A stretch of 64,000 nt of DNA from Cryptomeria japonica (Eukaryota > Streptophyta > Pinopsida > Cupressales > Cupressaceae). Made by a program: the position numbers and the translations under genes. The stretch lies in contig NC_081413.1 of the NCBI RefSeq assembly GCF_030272615.1, forward strand, positions 141,953,872 to 142,017,871. Direction: 5' to 3'. Of the stretch, positions 11,416 to 22,900 are shown piece after piece. A model generated the notes under the pieces. It saw only the letters and a list, made by a program, of their open reading frames with translations, did not search any database and was not told where the DNA came from. Position 1 is the stretch's first letter, and each line of letters begins with the position of its first letter.

Positions 11416-13185
11416 GCCATTTTTTATTTTTTTTTGAAGTGTGACACGTTTTTGGTACCACAACTTCTTTCATATACCCATCATCACATAGGCCATCTAA
11501 CTACACACAGAGCATATTGGGACATTCCATGAACATCTAACAACATTCTCAAATATTTCCTTCATCTTCTTATATCAAGATCATACTAGCACAAAATAAC
11601 TAATATTAAGTACTTTATTCCGGAGGGAAAATCAACTATAGAACACAATAACACCACTTGTAGATCACACCATCATTTGATAATTGAATTGAGACACAAC
11701 ATAGAAATTGTAAACATGTCCTCCAAGCCACAACATCTGAAACATTAATGCAGAAAAATGCAGAGCATTTCCCAAACCAATTCTGACAGAGAACCAAACT
11801 ATCAACCAACTACAATCACCAACCATATCAACTACAGTGCCAAGAACCTAAAAAGATAAGAGTGCAATGTCCACAATGCATAAACATTATATCCAAGTCC
11901 ATAAGACCATATCTACAAAGGGAAAGGAATGTAAAGAATTCTTCCCGACACACATCTATACATAATTTTGTACCAACTTGCTTTATCAACCTTCCAAGGA
12001 CCAAGCTATCCTGAAAAACATCACCTTCTCACTCAATACACCATCTTCATTCTTTTTTCATGCATGTCTAATAATGATCTTAATATTTTAAACCACCAGA
12101 ACCTCATTATTTTATTATTGCCATCAACCACATTGTCAACATCATCAATTGTATCAACATATCATGCTTAGTGTATACATTAGGCACCAAGCAGATGGAC
12201 ATCCACAAACTATCTACACACAATATCTATATGTTCTTTACATTAATTTCTTTACATAGTGACAACAACTAACAATCATTTTTCATCACTCAATCTCTTA
12301 TCCGATTAATCTTGAACATGCAACTTCTTCATCAAATACAACAATAAATTCTCTCCAATGCATCATCATGGCCCAAAACCAACTAATGCATATGGGTAAG
12401 TGCACAAAGACGGGGGACCAAAAAGGGGTCTTAAGATGCCACTTTATTTTTGAAATCGACAAAGTTTGAACTTCAACAAGAAAATGAAGATAGTTACACT
12501 CAAAATATGAGGATGTAGAAAGAACAAGAGTTGTAGTGCTCCAAATCTACTTTCTAAACTACTAATTTATTTTGAAAATAGTGGAGATTAAGGGTTTCAA
12601 AAAGGGGGAGCACACAAATTGGTGCTCTTTTTTCAGAAAAAAATAACATAGCACTTGGTGTGCTCCCCCTAAAATGTCAACTTTTTTTTGGAATTTTTTA
12701 AATCGCTCTAGTGAGAAATTAGTTAACACCATTTAGTTTATACCAGAATTTTTGGCTAATTTTTTAATGAATATATTATTTTTTACTAATTTTTGAAGTG
12801 GACAATCCTGAAAAGCATAAATTTGAGCGTGCTCCCCCTAAAAATTTGTGAAAACTAATCAAAAATCATTTTTATAAAAAAAATTGTAGAATCGAGTCTA
12901 GTTTCTAAAATAGTAATTTTTTTTCAAAATTCAATAAATGGGTAAAAATATATGGTAGAAATATGACATGTTGGTTTTTAACAAAAAAATGGACACACTA
13001 ACAAAAGAAATTATGGATGAAGACCTTAACATTATCAAAATTTGAAAAGAATTATATGGTTGGATAGATAAGAGAGAGCTTGATGAGTGTATGGTGTTTT
13101 TTTATTGCATTGAAACATGTGCGAGCCTGACAGAGAACACAAATAAAAAAGTAAGAAAATTTTTAATATTTGCTGGAAAACACGT
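11416..13185. other. AT-rich non-coding DNA
   Basis: About 1.8 kb with only short, unconvincing ORFs. It holds one clear hairpin (12603-12670) and repeated short GTGCTCCCCCT motifs near 12658 and 12829. I recognise no gene or element. Confidence 0.5.
12603..12670. repeat. Inverted repeat, 13-bp perfect arms
   Basis: AGGGGGAGCACAC (12603-12615) pairs exactly with GTGTGCTCCCCCT (12658-12670) across a 42-nt loop. Function unknown; it is G/C-rich in an AT-rich setting. Confidence 0.6.
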
Positions 13186-13189
13186 CTCA

Positions 13190-13345
13190 GGCTTGAGAAG
13201 GGTGTCCAAGCCTTTGGGTTGGATGCCCAAGACAAATCCAAGCCTTTGGCTTGGTGTTTTCCAAGGCAGAGCATTTGGCACATGCCAAACGAAAAAAAAT
13301 CAAAAATACTTTTGGCATGCACCAACTAAGGCGCACGCCAAATGT
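13190..13345. repeat. Cluster of short TTGGC/GCCAA palindromes
   Basis: Contains CCAAGCC-TTT-GGCTTGG (13238-13254), TTTGGCA-CA-TGCCAAA (13274-13289) and several single copies of GCCAA or TTGGC. AGCATTTGGC near 13270 also occurs in the flank of the second pyrimidine block (38591 with one difference, and its inverted copy near 58500). Confidence 0.5.
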
Positions 13346-13585
13346 ATTTCATATAATTTTTTCATCTTACAAAGCAAAAAGTGTTCTCTCTTGGAATATA
13401 TTAATAAAATATAGTATTTAAGTATAAGTCACATTTATATTTTTCTTTTTTCTTACTTTGTTATATTTTATATATATTGTCAGGATGTTTGAGAGTGGTT
13501 CTAGATCTCTAGGAGTTATAATGTAGATTCTAGTTTTTTTAGTATTCATATAAATTTCAGACATAGTCAAATTTCAATAATCAAC
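13346..13585. other. AT-rich non-coding segment
   Basis: Nothing recognisable between the palindrome cluster and the pyrimidine block. Confidence 0.4.
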
Positions 13586-14303
13586 ATGCTTGTATCAGCA
13601 TTATCTCTCTGGTCTCTTCCCTGCATTCTTCCTCTCTCTTCCTTAACCCCTACCTCTCTATCTTACTCTCCCTCTCACTATCTCACTCTACTCCTCTCTC
13701 AAGTGTATCTCTCTCCCATTCTCTCCCTCCCCCTCCCTTTCTCCTTTTCACATAATTCTCTCTTTCTCCCCCCTCCTCTCTCTCTCTAACTCTCTCTCCA
13801 TCTCTCTTCCTCTCCCATTATTTATATCTTAAATCTCTCCCTCTCATCCTCTATCTCTTTGTCCCATTATCCTCTTCTCTCAGGTGTATCTCACTCCCAT
13901 TCTCTCTCTCTCTCTCATCCCCCCCTCTCTCCCTTTCTCTTTATATCTCTTTCTCACTCTCTCCCTCTCTCCCTCTCTCCCTCTCTTCACCTCTCTCTCT
14001 CTCTAGTCTCTTATAATATCCTTCCATCCCTTCCTCCCTCTCACTCAGAATCTCTTTATCTCTCACTCTCTCTCACTATCCCTCCCTCCACCTCTTAGGT
14101 ATCTCTCTCACCTTCCCTCCCTCCACCTCTTAGGTCTCTCTCTCAATATCCCTCCATACACCTCTCAAGTCTCTCTATATCTCCTCCACTCCCTATCTCT
14201 CCCCCCCCTCTCTCTCTCTATCTCTCTCTCTCTCCCCCTCCCTTTTCATTCCTCTATCTCTCTCTCTCTCTCCCTCTCTTTCAAGCCTCTCTCCAATTCT
14301 TTC

Positions 14304-14338
<35 letters not shown>

Positions 14339-14438
14339 ATACTTCATCTCCTAAGTCTCTCCCTCTCAACCTTTATCTCTCTATCTCACCCTCATCCTCT
14401 CTTAGGTGTATCTCTCTCCCATTCTCTCCCTCTATCCT

Positions 14439-14476
<38 letters not shown>

Positions 14477-14527
14477 TATACACTCCTTCCATCCTTTCTT
14501 CCCTCTCACTTAGGCTCCATATCTCTC

Positions 14528-14559
<32 letters not shown>

Positions 14560-15290
14560 ACCATCCCTTCCTCCACCTCTTAGGAATCTCTCTGACCTTC
14601 CCTCCCTCCACCTCTTAGGTGTCTCTCTCACAATCCTTGCATCCACTTCTAAGGTCTCTCAATATCTCCCCCGCTCCTTATCTCTCTCTCTCTCTCTCTT
14701 CCCCTCTCTTAGGTGCCTCTATCCCATTCTCCCTTATCTTTATTTATCTCTCTCTCTCTCTCTCTCTCCATCTTATTCCCTTTCTATTTCTCTCAAGTCT
14801 ATCTCCTTCTCTCTATCAAGTCTCTCGCTCTCAAAATTTATCTATCTATCCATCTATCTATCTTCTCCTCTATCAAGTGTCTCTCTCCCATTATTTCTCT
14901 TTCTTTATCTCTAACTCTTTTCCCCTCTCTTCATCTTGTTCCCTCTCTCCCCCTCTTTCTCTCTATCTCTTTCTAACTCTCATTCCCTCTCTTTCTCTCT
15001 AATTCTTTCTCATTTAAGTTTCTCTCCCTCTCTACCTCTATCTCTCTATCTCACTCTCCTCTCTCAAGTGTATCTCTCTCCCAGTCTCTCCCTCCCCCTA
15101 GTCTCTCTCTCTCTCTCTCTCTCTCATTCTTAATCTCTTAAGTCTCTCCCTCTCAACCTCTATCTCTCTATCTCACTCTCCTCTCTCAGGTGTACCTCTC
15201 TCCTAGTCTATGCCTCTCTCCTCCCCCTCCCTCTCTACCTTTCTCATTATCTCTCCCTCTCTCTTCCCCCTCCCTCCCTCTCTAGAGTAA
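13586..15290 (+). repeat. Long (CT)n-type pyrimidine-rich block
   Basis: About 1.7 kb of almost pure C/T on the plus strand, made of CTCTCT and CTCCCT runs. A higher-order phrase recurs, roughly CTCTCAAGTGTATCTCTCTC then CCATTCTCTCCCTC (near 13695, 13880, 14400, 15062 and 15185), and another reads CACCTCTTAGGTCTCTC. Open frames here are low-complexity Ser/Leu/Pro artefacts. The block borders the minisatellite, and a second block lies on the far side (37836-38570). Confidence 0.93.
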
Positions 15291-16334
15291 TATGGTGTCC
15301 TAAGGGGCTACACATGTGTTAGAACAACATATAACTCCTTAGGACATCATACGACCCATTAGGACATCATATTGTTCTAAGGGGTCATATGTTGTCCTAA
15401 GGGGTCATATGGTGTTGTTAGGGGGCATGTGTTAGAACACCATATGACCCCTTAGGACACCATATGGCCCATTAGGATATCATATTGTCGTAAGGGGTCA
15501 TATGGTTTCATAAGGGGTCACATGGTGTCATTAGGGGTCATATGGTTTCATAAGGGGTCACATGGTGTCATTAGGGGTCATAAAGGGCCACACATGTGTT
15601 AAAACACCATATAACCCTTAGGACACCATATGGACATCATATGGTCTTAAAGGGTCATATGGTGGTCTCCGGGCCCACACATGTGTTAGAACACCATATG
15701 ACCCCTTAGGACACAATATGTCCCCTTATGACACCATATGGCACCTTAGGAAATCATATTGTCCTAATGGGTCATATGATGTCATAAATGGTCATATGGT
15801 GTCCTGAGGGGGGACATGGTGTCATTAGGGGTCATATGAAGTCTTAAGGAGCCATGCATGTGTTAAAACATCACGCGACCCCTTAAGACACCATATGTTG
15901 TCCTAAGGGACACCATATGACCCATTAGAACATCATATTATCCTAAGGGGTCATATGGTATCATAAGGGGTAATGTCATGTACGAGGATGTTAAAAGTGG
16001 CCATATGGTATCATATGGGGTCTTAAGGGCCCACACATGTGTTAGAACACCATATGACCCATTAGGACATCATATTGTCCTAAGGGGTCATATGGTATCA
16101 TAAAAGGGGTCATGTCGTGTACTAGGATGTTACAAGGGGCCATATAGTGTCCTAAGGGGTACTAAGGGCCCAGACATGTGTTAGAACACCATATGACACC
16201 TTAGGACACCATATGACCCATTAGGAATTCATATTGTCTTAAGGGGTCCTATGATGTCATAAGGGTTCACATGGTGTTATTAGGGGTCATAAGGGGCCAC
16301 ACATGTGTTAGAACACCATATGACCCCTTAGGAC
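15291..16334. repeat. Minisatellite array, part 1 (20-bp unit, both orientations)
   Basis: The basic unit is about 20 bp, for example GGTCACATGGTGTCATTAGG. Forward units (GGTCATATGGTGTCCTAAGG type) switch repeatedly to their reverse complement (ACACCATATGACCCCTTAGG type), often joined at a longer phrase containing CACACATGTGTTAGAACACC. CATATG recurs at unit centres. The array is interrupted at 16335 by Copia-2 and resumes at 35679. Confidence 0.92.
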
Positions 16335-17540
16335 TGTTGGTCATTTGGTCGAATTTATTATATTTTGCATTGATGTTTTGTCATTGATGCCAACACTAGC
16401 TATTTGGATGCTTTATCGACACCCTTCTGGTCCTGGTAGGTTGAGTGGTTTCTAGTTGATTTGGATCCGACATGATCCGGTAGACTCCGGTATGGTTTGG
16501 TTATGGAATAGGCTTATTCATGATACTCATGCTCATATTCAGTAAGTTGGTTTTGGTCTAGTGATCATATGCTATCGTGTTTGCTTAGAAGCTTGGCTTC
16601 TAGTTCCGGTGAGGGTTTCACCGACAGAGCTTTTGATGAAGATCTTTGATGAATTGCATAAGTGGTGTTGGTGCAACTTCTAGTGGAATTTCAGGATGCT
16701 GTTGGTGATCATGTTCAAGACTTGGCAGATGGAGATCATTGCTGTAGCGTGTGGACCTATACTAGGTCCTGGTTGATCTAGGTTGTGGACCAACTTTAAT
16801 GTAACATGTGGATTGGGCCTCTCGATGTGTTTCCAAGATGTCTTATGTGTTGGATATTATATGTTTGGTCTAAGGACGATATGGTTTGTAATTATGTAAT
16901 TGGTTTATTATATGATGGCCGACCTAATTGTTTATGGTCGAGGGTTTGTATATATAGATGTAAGATCTCATTGTAGATCATAATGGTTATGGGAAAGGAA
17001 TGTAATGTATGAATAATGTAATATCATTCAGGAAGAGGATTTGGTTGATCATTGAAGATCGAATTGGGTTTATGTAGGTGGATTTAGTTGTCCGGTATTG
17101 AGCTTAACCAAAACTGTACTCAGACATAGGAGATGCTATCTTTTGCAGTTCAACACTTCTCCAGATTGTAATCTAGATTTCTATGTAGTCAATGAAGCTC
17201 ATTTTGTGATGAGCAGTGCACTCTAGGCTATTGGCCTTCCTGCAAGTGTAGGTCCCTCAATTGTAATTCATATACTTACTAAAAAAGTATTATCTGACTG
17301 TGAGTAGGCTTCCCACTGTGGTTTTTCCCTTTACTATGTTTTCCATGTATAAATCTTGGTGTTATGTGGATGGTATTTATTCTGTGATTATTGTTTATGC
17401 TTAATTGGTTTAATTGCTATTCTGGTATTAATATCATGGGTTCTGGTATTATAGTTTTAATTGCTAATGGTTCTGGTAATCTGTGACAATTGATTCACCC
17501 CCCCTCTCAATTGTCTTTTGGTTATTTGAAATGTCTAACA
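16335..17540 (+). repeat. Copia-2 5' LTR
   Basis: 1206 bp, TGTTGG..CTAACA. TATA box TATATATA at 16949-16956. The C-loop hairpin (arms GACAATTGA and TCAATTGTC, 17485-17515) lies just inside the 3' end. Confidence 0.93.
17485..17515 (+). promoter_or_regulatory. LTR-end hairpin with C-rich loop (Copia-2 5' LTR)
   Basis: Perfect 9-bp arms GACAATTGA and TCAATTGTC enclose TTCACCCCCCCTC. It would be in the transcribed leader 28 nt before the primer binding site. The same structure with different stem bases occurs in the other copia LTRs here. Confidence 0.65.
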
Positions 17541-17542
17541 AT

Positions 17543-17554
17543 TGGTATCAGGGC
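17543..17554 (+). other. Copia-2 primer binding site
   Basis: TGGTATCAGGGC, one difference from the initiator Met tRNA consensus TGGTATCAGAGC, two bases after the LTR. Confidence 0.9.
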
Positions 17555-17598
17555 ATTGGTCCTCTATGCAGAAAGTTTAACTGCTTGAGGAAGATCCT

Positions 17599-17903
17599 AT
17601 GGTGACTAAGAGTTCAAGTTCATCCAGTTCTTCTGGAGCTATCTTTCAGAGAGATTCCTAGGCTTGATGGAACAAATTACACAGTATGGAAGATTCAGAT
17701 GGAGACTCATCTGAGATGTCTTGGCAAGAAGATTTGGGAGATCGCACAGAATGGTGTTACACCTCATAATCCGACATCTAAAAATCCTCGTCCGACAAAC
17801 CTAGATAAGGAGCTTGAGAATGATTGTAGAGAACGAGGAACCCTCTTGTGTGCACTTTCTGATCAACAAATAATAGGATTAACCAAAAAATCATCTAGAA
17901 AGG
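17599..17903 (+). pseudogene. gag: Copia-2 gag, N-terminal part
   Basis: Starts at the ATG at 17599 with a serine-rich leader (MVTKSSSSSSSSGAIF). Compared with Copia-5, two bases are missing near 17658, which shifts the frame. The frame is recovered in METHLRCLGKKIWEIAQNG (from 17699) and runs to SSRK, where the Ty3-type element entered at 17904. The continuation is at 25847. Confidence 0.85.
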
Positions 17904-19204
17904 TGTAAAGCGGAAAAATGATCGAACCCTAGTTGCTCTCCCCTCTTCCAACTCCAAGGAGAGAGAAGGGAGGTTGCTAGGGTTGATGGTTTTCACTTAG
18001 GAGGGACTTTACATTCAAAAGAGGGTTTGAAACCCACAAGATCCAATCCCACACAAGGCAAGGTTGGATTCTAAATGAGTTTCAAGGGTTGTGATAGCAA
18101 GGCTACCCTCTTTTGTAAAGAATGTTGATAGAAGAATTAAGCTAAGAATGCATAGAAAGTGAGAAAAATTCGCTTATAAACTGAGATAGGGATATAGGAT
18201 GAAGCTGCGGACCTGGAATTAGTTGTAAAATGTCGATACGGTGCTGTCCTGCAAATTTGAGCAAAAGTTGATGGGACGATGGCGCCCGGCGTGCACACGG
18301 TCCTCCGAAAAATCCGCGAAACGAAGGGGGATCTGTTCGTCTCTGCACAAGGATTCCAGATCTTCAATTTCAGCCGTGTACCTGCAACCTACACACAGAA
18401 AAGCGAAGACGATTGGGGGGTTAGGGATTAGGGGTTTGCCTTTAGGTCAAACCCCGGTTTTGGAATTAACCAAGAAATGAGAAATTGCTGTAAATGTAAA
18501 TGTATGTAATGTAAAACAAGTACTAATACCTTGCTGTAAGGATGTTTGTATCCTTATATGCGAAGGTATAGATGTTGTTGTTTGTTGTATGTTGTATGTT
18601 GTAGCATGTAATGTGTTGTAAGTGATCAATGGTTGAATGCTTGTCTTGAATGCAACACTTAGCCTTGAATGGAGACTTGAAATGATCAATTACTTGAAGG
18701 AATGCTTGAATGCTTGAATGCTTGAATGTTTGAATGTTTGAGTATAGTTTCCACGCCTTGTACACATATTTCCTTCTTCTTTTCGACCTCCAAAATGGGA
18801 GAGGAAAAGTAGTTTATATACTTGTCAATTAGGGTTAATAGACTGATTTTCCCGACCTTAGGCCGACCAGGAAAGTTAATTTCCAAATTGCAAACAAAAA
18901 GACCCGAGACCCCATAGGAGACTGGGCCCAAAATAGGGCCAGGGACCAGGGCGCTGGGTACCATGGTCCTGGGGGACCAGGGCGCTGGGTGCCCTGGTCC
19001 TGAAGGACCAGGGCGCTAGGCGCTCTGGTCCCACCTCCCGGGACAGCAGGGTGCAAAGGAGGTTCAGGCCAGGGTGCTTGAAAAATGCAGTTTTTGGTGT
19101 CGTGAGCAAGTTTCGAGGTCTCCATTCAGGTTTAGTGTTGCGTCGCCATCGTGAAGACCCAAATGCGGTCGAAATTGCAAGTGTCGCAATTTTAGGACGC
19201 TACA
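17904..19204 (-). repeat. 3' LTR of the gag-only element
   Basis: On the plus strand TGTAAAGCGG..GCTACA, 1301 bp. It contains a G/C-rich tandem motif of about 27 bp (GACCAGGGCGCTGGG type, about 18945-19030) in three copies, against two in the other LTR. It also has a copy of the GTGCACACGGTCCTC module near 18290. Confidence 0.9.
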
Positions 19205-19258
19205 TTTAGCCCCCACTTTAGCGGGAGTATAAGCGTACGCTCATACTTCCGGTAAAGT
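19205..19258 (-). repeat. Polypurine tract overlapping a 44-nt palindrome
   Basis: On the minus strand AAAGTGGGGGCTAAA (19205-19219) directly precedes the 3' LTR and is the obvious polypurine tract. Positions 19215-19258 form a palindrome with 22-nt arms meeting at 19236/19237: 19 Watson-Crick pairs, one G-T and two mismatches. The core AGCGTACGCT is perfect. Confidence 0.75.
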
Positions 19259-19992
19259 ACAAGGAAACAACATTGAAAAACTTTCACCACGTCAAGGAGG
19301 CAAGATACACCAAGCCCCCAGTGGACTAAGGATCTTACAACTTCGATTGACAAAGTAAAAGGGAAGATCACGAGGGAGAACCATGACTGTCAGTAGTAAG
19401 GTTCCCTCACTATGAGTCATGCAAGAAAGATATCAAAAATTTTCAAGGCAAAGCTAAGTTCGCCAAGAAATTTTTAAGTATCTTGAAAAGATATGAACGG
19501 GATGTATGCCCCCCTACGTTAAAGTGATCACACACGCCTCACCGGGGGTGATTGCTTTAAGGTAGTGATACATATAAGAATGAGAAGGGAAAGGAGCACG
19601 TTATCACAAGGATTTAGCCCCCAAGTGTGAGATAAGCCCAAGGATAATAAACACAAAACACAAAGCACAAGGTAACTTCGCTTTCCTCGGGGTCAGTATG
19701 CTGTATGATAATTCATGTATATCATATGTATGTATGCATAATTGTTCTTCATTCCCCAATCAAGGAAGGTCACCTAGAAGAAGGGAACACATGTGTCTTT
19801 TGAGTCAACATGAGAGAGATCAAGAGATCTCAATGCTTTGCATCGTCCTCAAGTAGGCAACACTAAGGACAACAAATAGAAGAATGAGAATAACACATAG
19901 AAGAAGTAACAAAAGAGAGGGGGAGAGAATCTGCTATGCTAATGAAACTAGTCTAGCACGTCATCTACCCCCCGATCTTGCTGATCAATGTT
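19259..19992 (-). other. 3' non-coding region of the gag-only element
   Basis: No convincing ORF. It contains a second hairpin: 19514-19531 (CTACGTTAAAGTGATCAC) pairs with 19548-19565 at 15 of 18 positions, with a 16-nt loop. Confidence 0.6.
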
Positions 19993-22900
19993 TCAGGAAG
20001 GTAGGGAACACGCTAGAGGAGGAACATCCAACACAGCAGATGGAGCTATCGCAAGATCCAAACAAGGGCTATGTTCATATCCCAAGCCACGGTGTTCTTG
20101 TCTAGGAGCTAGGATAAGTGCTTTAGAAAATTCGTTAGATAGATGGTTATCAATATCAACAAGTTCATATTCACTATTAGAAGCAAGAGGAGTAACATGT
20201 TCATCATGAATAACATTTTCATCTATATCATCATCAAGATTTATAAAGATAGGGTCTTTAACTCGCACATGATCAAGACCATCATGCATCTTATGTTTAG
20301 GAGATTTCGGCTCAATCGTCGGCTGAGGAGAAAATGGAATAATGCTTGTTGAAGGTGTTTTTGGGGATTGCAAAGTTTGAAAAGCAGCTGCCTGAGCTCT
20401 AAGACGACGCTTTCGTCGGCATTCACGTGCAGAACGATTTCGTCTAGTCTTAGTAGGAAGTTGAGAAGATCGAGGAGGAGGAATGTTCTCATCCTTAGCA
20501 CTTGGGTGTTTAGGTTGTGGTCTCTTAGGTTGAATAATAGGAGAAGAGGAGGGTCTCTTCTCTCCATAAGAGGAAAGAGGAGGAACCGCTCCATATAAGG
20601 GAGGAATATTTGGTTTAGGAAGGAGACCAAGTCCATCATGACGAGGAGGGATAGGTCTACTTTTAGGAAGTTTATTAGATATAGGCATAGTCACATCCAT
20701 AGGAATGGGTTGGGAATCTTCTTAAGGAAAGACATTAGTTTTATCTTTCAAAGGAAGAACTTCCTTCTCAAGAACGAGAGGAATATCAAGTTTGGGTGTT
20801 CTAGGTTCACTTAGAGATAGGATCATATCTGTTTTCCACTTTTGATAAGATTTGAAAAGATGATCACTTCGCGGAGGAAGAGATTGGAATTGTTTAGGCC
20901 AAAAATAATCAATAGGAACACTAGAGGTTCTTTCAGCTGGTTTAAAGAGACTATGATTGATAGTAACAACTTCACCATTATGGGGAAATTTCAAACACTT
21001 GTGAATAGGAGAAGCAATAGCTTTCATGGAAGATAGCCAAGGATAGCCAAGCTTCACACGAAATTGTTCGGAAGATGGAATAATAGCAAAGTTCACATCA
21101 AGGGATTTGTTACGGACCTCAATAGGTAATGTAATAGAACCAATTGCAGGAGAAGAAAATGCATCAAATAGTTTCACAACCACATCTGTTTTGTCATAGA
21201 TAACTTGATTCAATTGCAAAGTAAAAAGAAATTCTTCAGTAATGACATTAACCATACAAGAAGGATCAATAAGCACTCCACGGCAAGGTGTGTTCTTGAC
21301 TTTTGCAACTATATATAAAGGACCATCAGGTGCCCTAATGGTTTCACTAGAATCAAATGTGATGGAAGGTTCTTTAGGGATTTTCTGCTGCTCTACAAAG
21401 TTAATCACATTCGGAGTCATAGACACAAGATCATCAGGTGAGACAGAGGAATCAATAGTATCAATTGCATTAGAGGTATGAGAAGGCAATGGATCAGTAA
21501 AAATCTGAAGATTTTGGTTAGGAGGAGCTACAAATGTATTGCCTTTATCATTCACTCCAGAAACAGAGATAGTATTATTATCAATCAAATCTTGAATTTT
21601 ACCCTTTAAAGAAAAACATATTTCAGTATCATGCCCAGGTTGACGATGAAATTGACAAAAAGATTTGTTATCAAAATAGGGTGAATTAATCTTTGCAGGA
21701 TCAATTTGCCTTATAGGAGGAAGAGTAAGCACATTTTGTTCCAATAACTTATTCATAATACTATGCAATGATTCATTCAAAGGAGTAAACTTTCTTTCTT
21801 TCTTGAAAAACTTAGAAATAGGAGACACACCTGATGCTGCATTCACATTGTTGTTGATGATGTTTTCATTGAATTTAATGGACTCTCTATTCGGTTTAAA
21901 CTTCCCAAATGGTTGTTGACTACTATCACCCTTATCACTCGGAGCCATAGGATGTGATTGTTCCATTTGACTCACAGTCAATTGATAATTGTGAAGAGTT
22001 GCGCACAACTATTGGAAAGAAGTAAACTCAGAAAACATGAGTTTTTCTTTAATGTCTTTTTGTAAATTAGAAATAAAGATTCTTTGAATATCATTGTCAG
22101 GCACTGGAAAAGAAATTTGAGCATACAAATGCTTATATCTACCAATAAAATCTGTCACTTTTTCTTTAACACCTTGTTTACAATGCATTAAATCAATCAA
22201 AGTAACTTTAGGACTTATATTGTTTTGAAATTGTTGAATGAAAGCATTTGCAAGTTGTTCGAAAGAAGTAATAGAATAGGAAGGCAACAAGCAATACCAT
22301 TGTAGAGTTTTGTCTCTTAATGTTCTAGTAAACAGTTTTGCAAGCAACCTTTGGTCATAAGCAAAATCAGTATATATTGTTTGAAAGGTCTTAACATGTG
22401 TTAGAGGATCACCCTTACCATTATAAAGCTCCAAATGTGGAATTTCAACATGTTTAGGGGGGATAGCTCGAACAATATCAAGAGAAAGTGGGCTCGCAAC
22501 GTCAAATGTGGGCACACTAAACTTGGATTGATTCATAGAGGCAATTTGTTGCTGTAAAGAAGAGACAGTTTGTGCAAGATTGTTAATGGTCGCTTCAGTC
22601 GAAGAGTTCATATTAGACGTGTTAGATTGTGATGGAGGTGTTATGTTATTGAAAGAAGGTAGAGAGTAAGGTGGTGGGACACTATGATAGTTAGTCATAG
22701 GAGATGATTAGACAGGAGGAACACTACAAGGAGGAATGGAATGGTTAAATGAATTGCCCCCTTGTGTCATGTTCATTTGTGGAGATATAAGAGGAACACT
22801 CACTGAAGGAATGAATGAAGAAGTTGGATTGAATGAAGGAAGAGGGTTGATTGAAGAAGAGGGATTGCCCCCATGACTGGTGCTCATTGGCGGAATGTCT

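Noticed and set aside
11968-12171. Small plus-strand ORF as a possible gene
   Set aside because: 67 codons in AT-rich DNA with no motif, promoter or neighbour to support it.
13586-15133. Several open frames of 60-130 codons rich in Ser, Leu and Pro
   Set aside because: They are produced by CT-type low-complexity sequence that lacks stop codons in all three frames; the same happens at 37805-38638 and 58232-59386.
15291-16334. CRISPR-like array
   Set aside because: Units are contiguous and diverged, lack unique spacers and occur in both orientations; this is a eukaryotic minisatellite.
17494-17506. Pairing of the C-rich hairpin loop with the 3' polypurine tracts to circularise element RNA
   Set aside because: Only the C-run and G-run match; the flanking CTC and AGA are in the wrong polarity to extend the helix.
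18137-18480. ORFs duplicated at 24811-25154
   Set aside because: They appear twice only because they lie in the two LTRs.
18835-19125. Pro/Gly-rich ORF in the gag-only element's LTR
   Set aside because: It follows the G/C-rich tandem motif and changes length with motif copy number between LTRs; no conserved domain.
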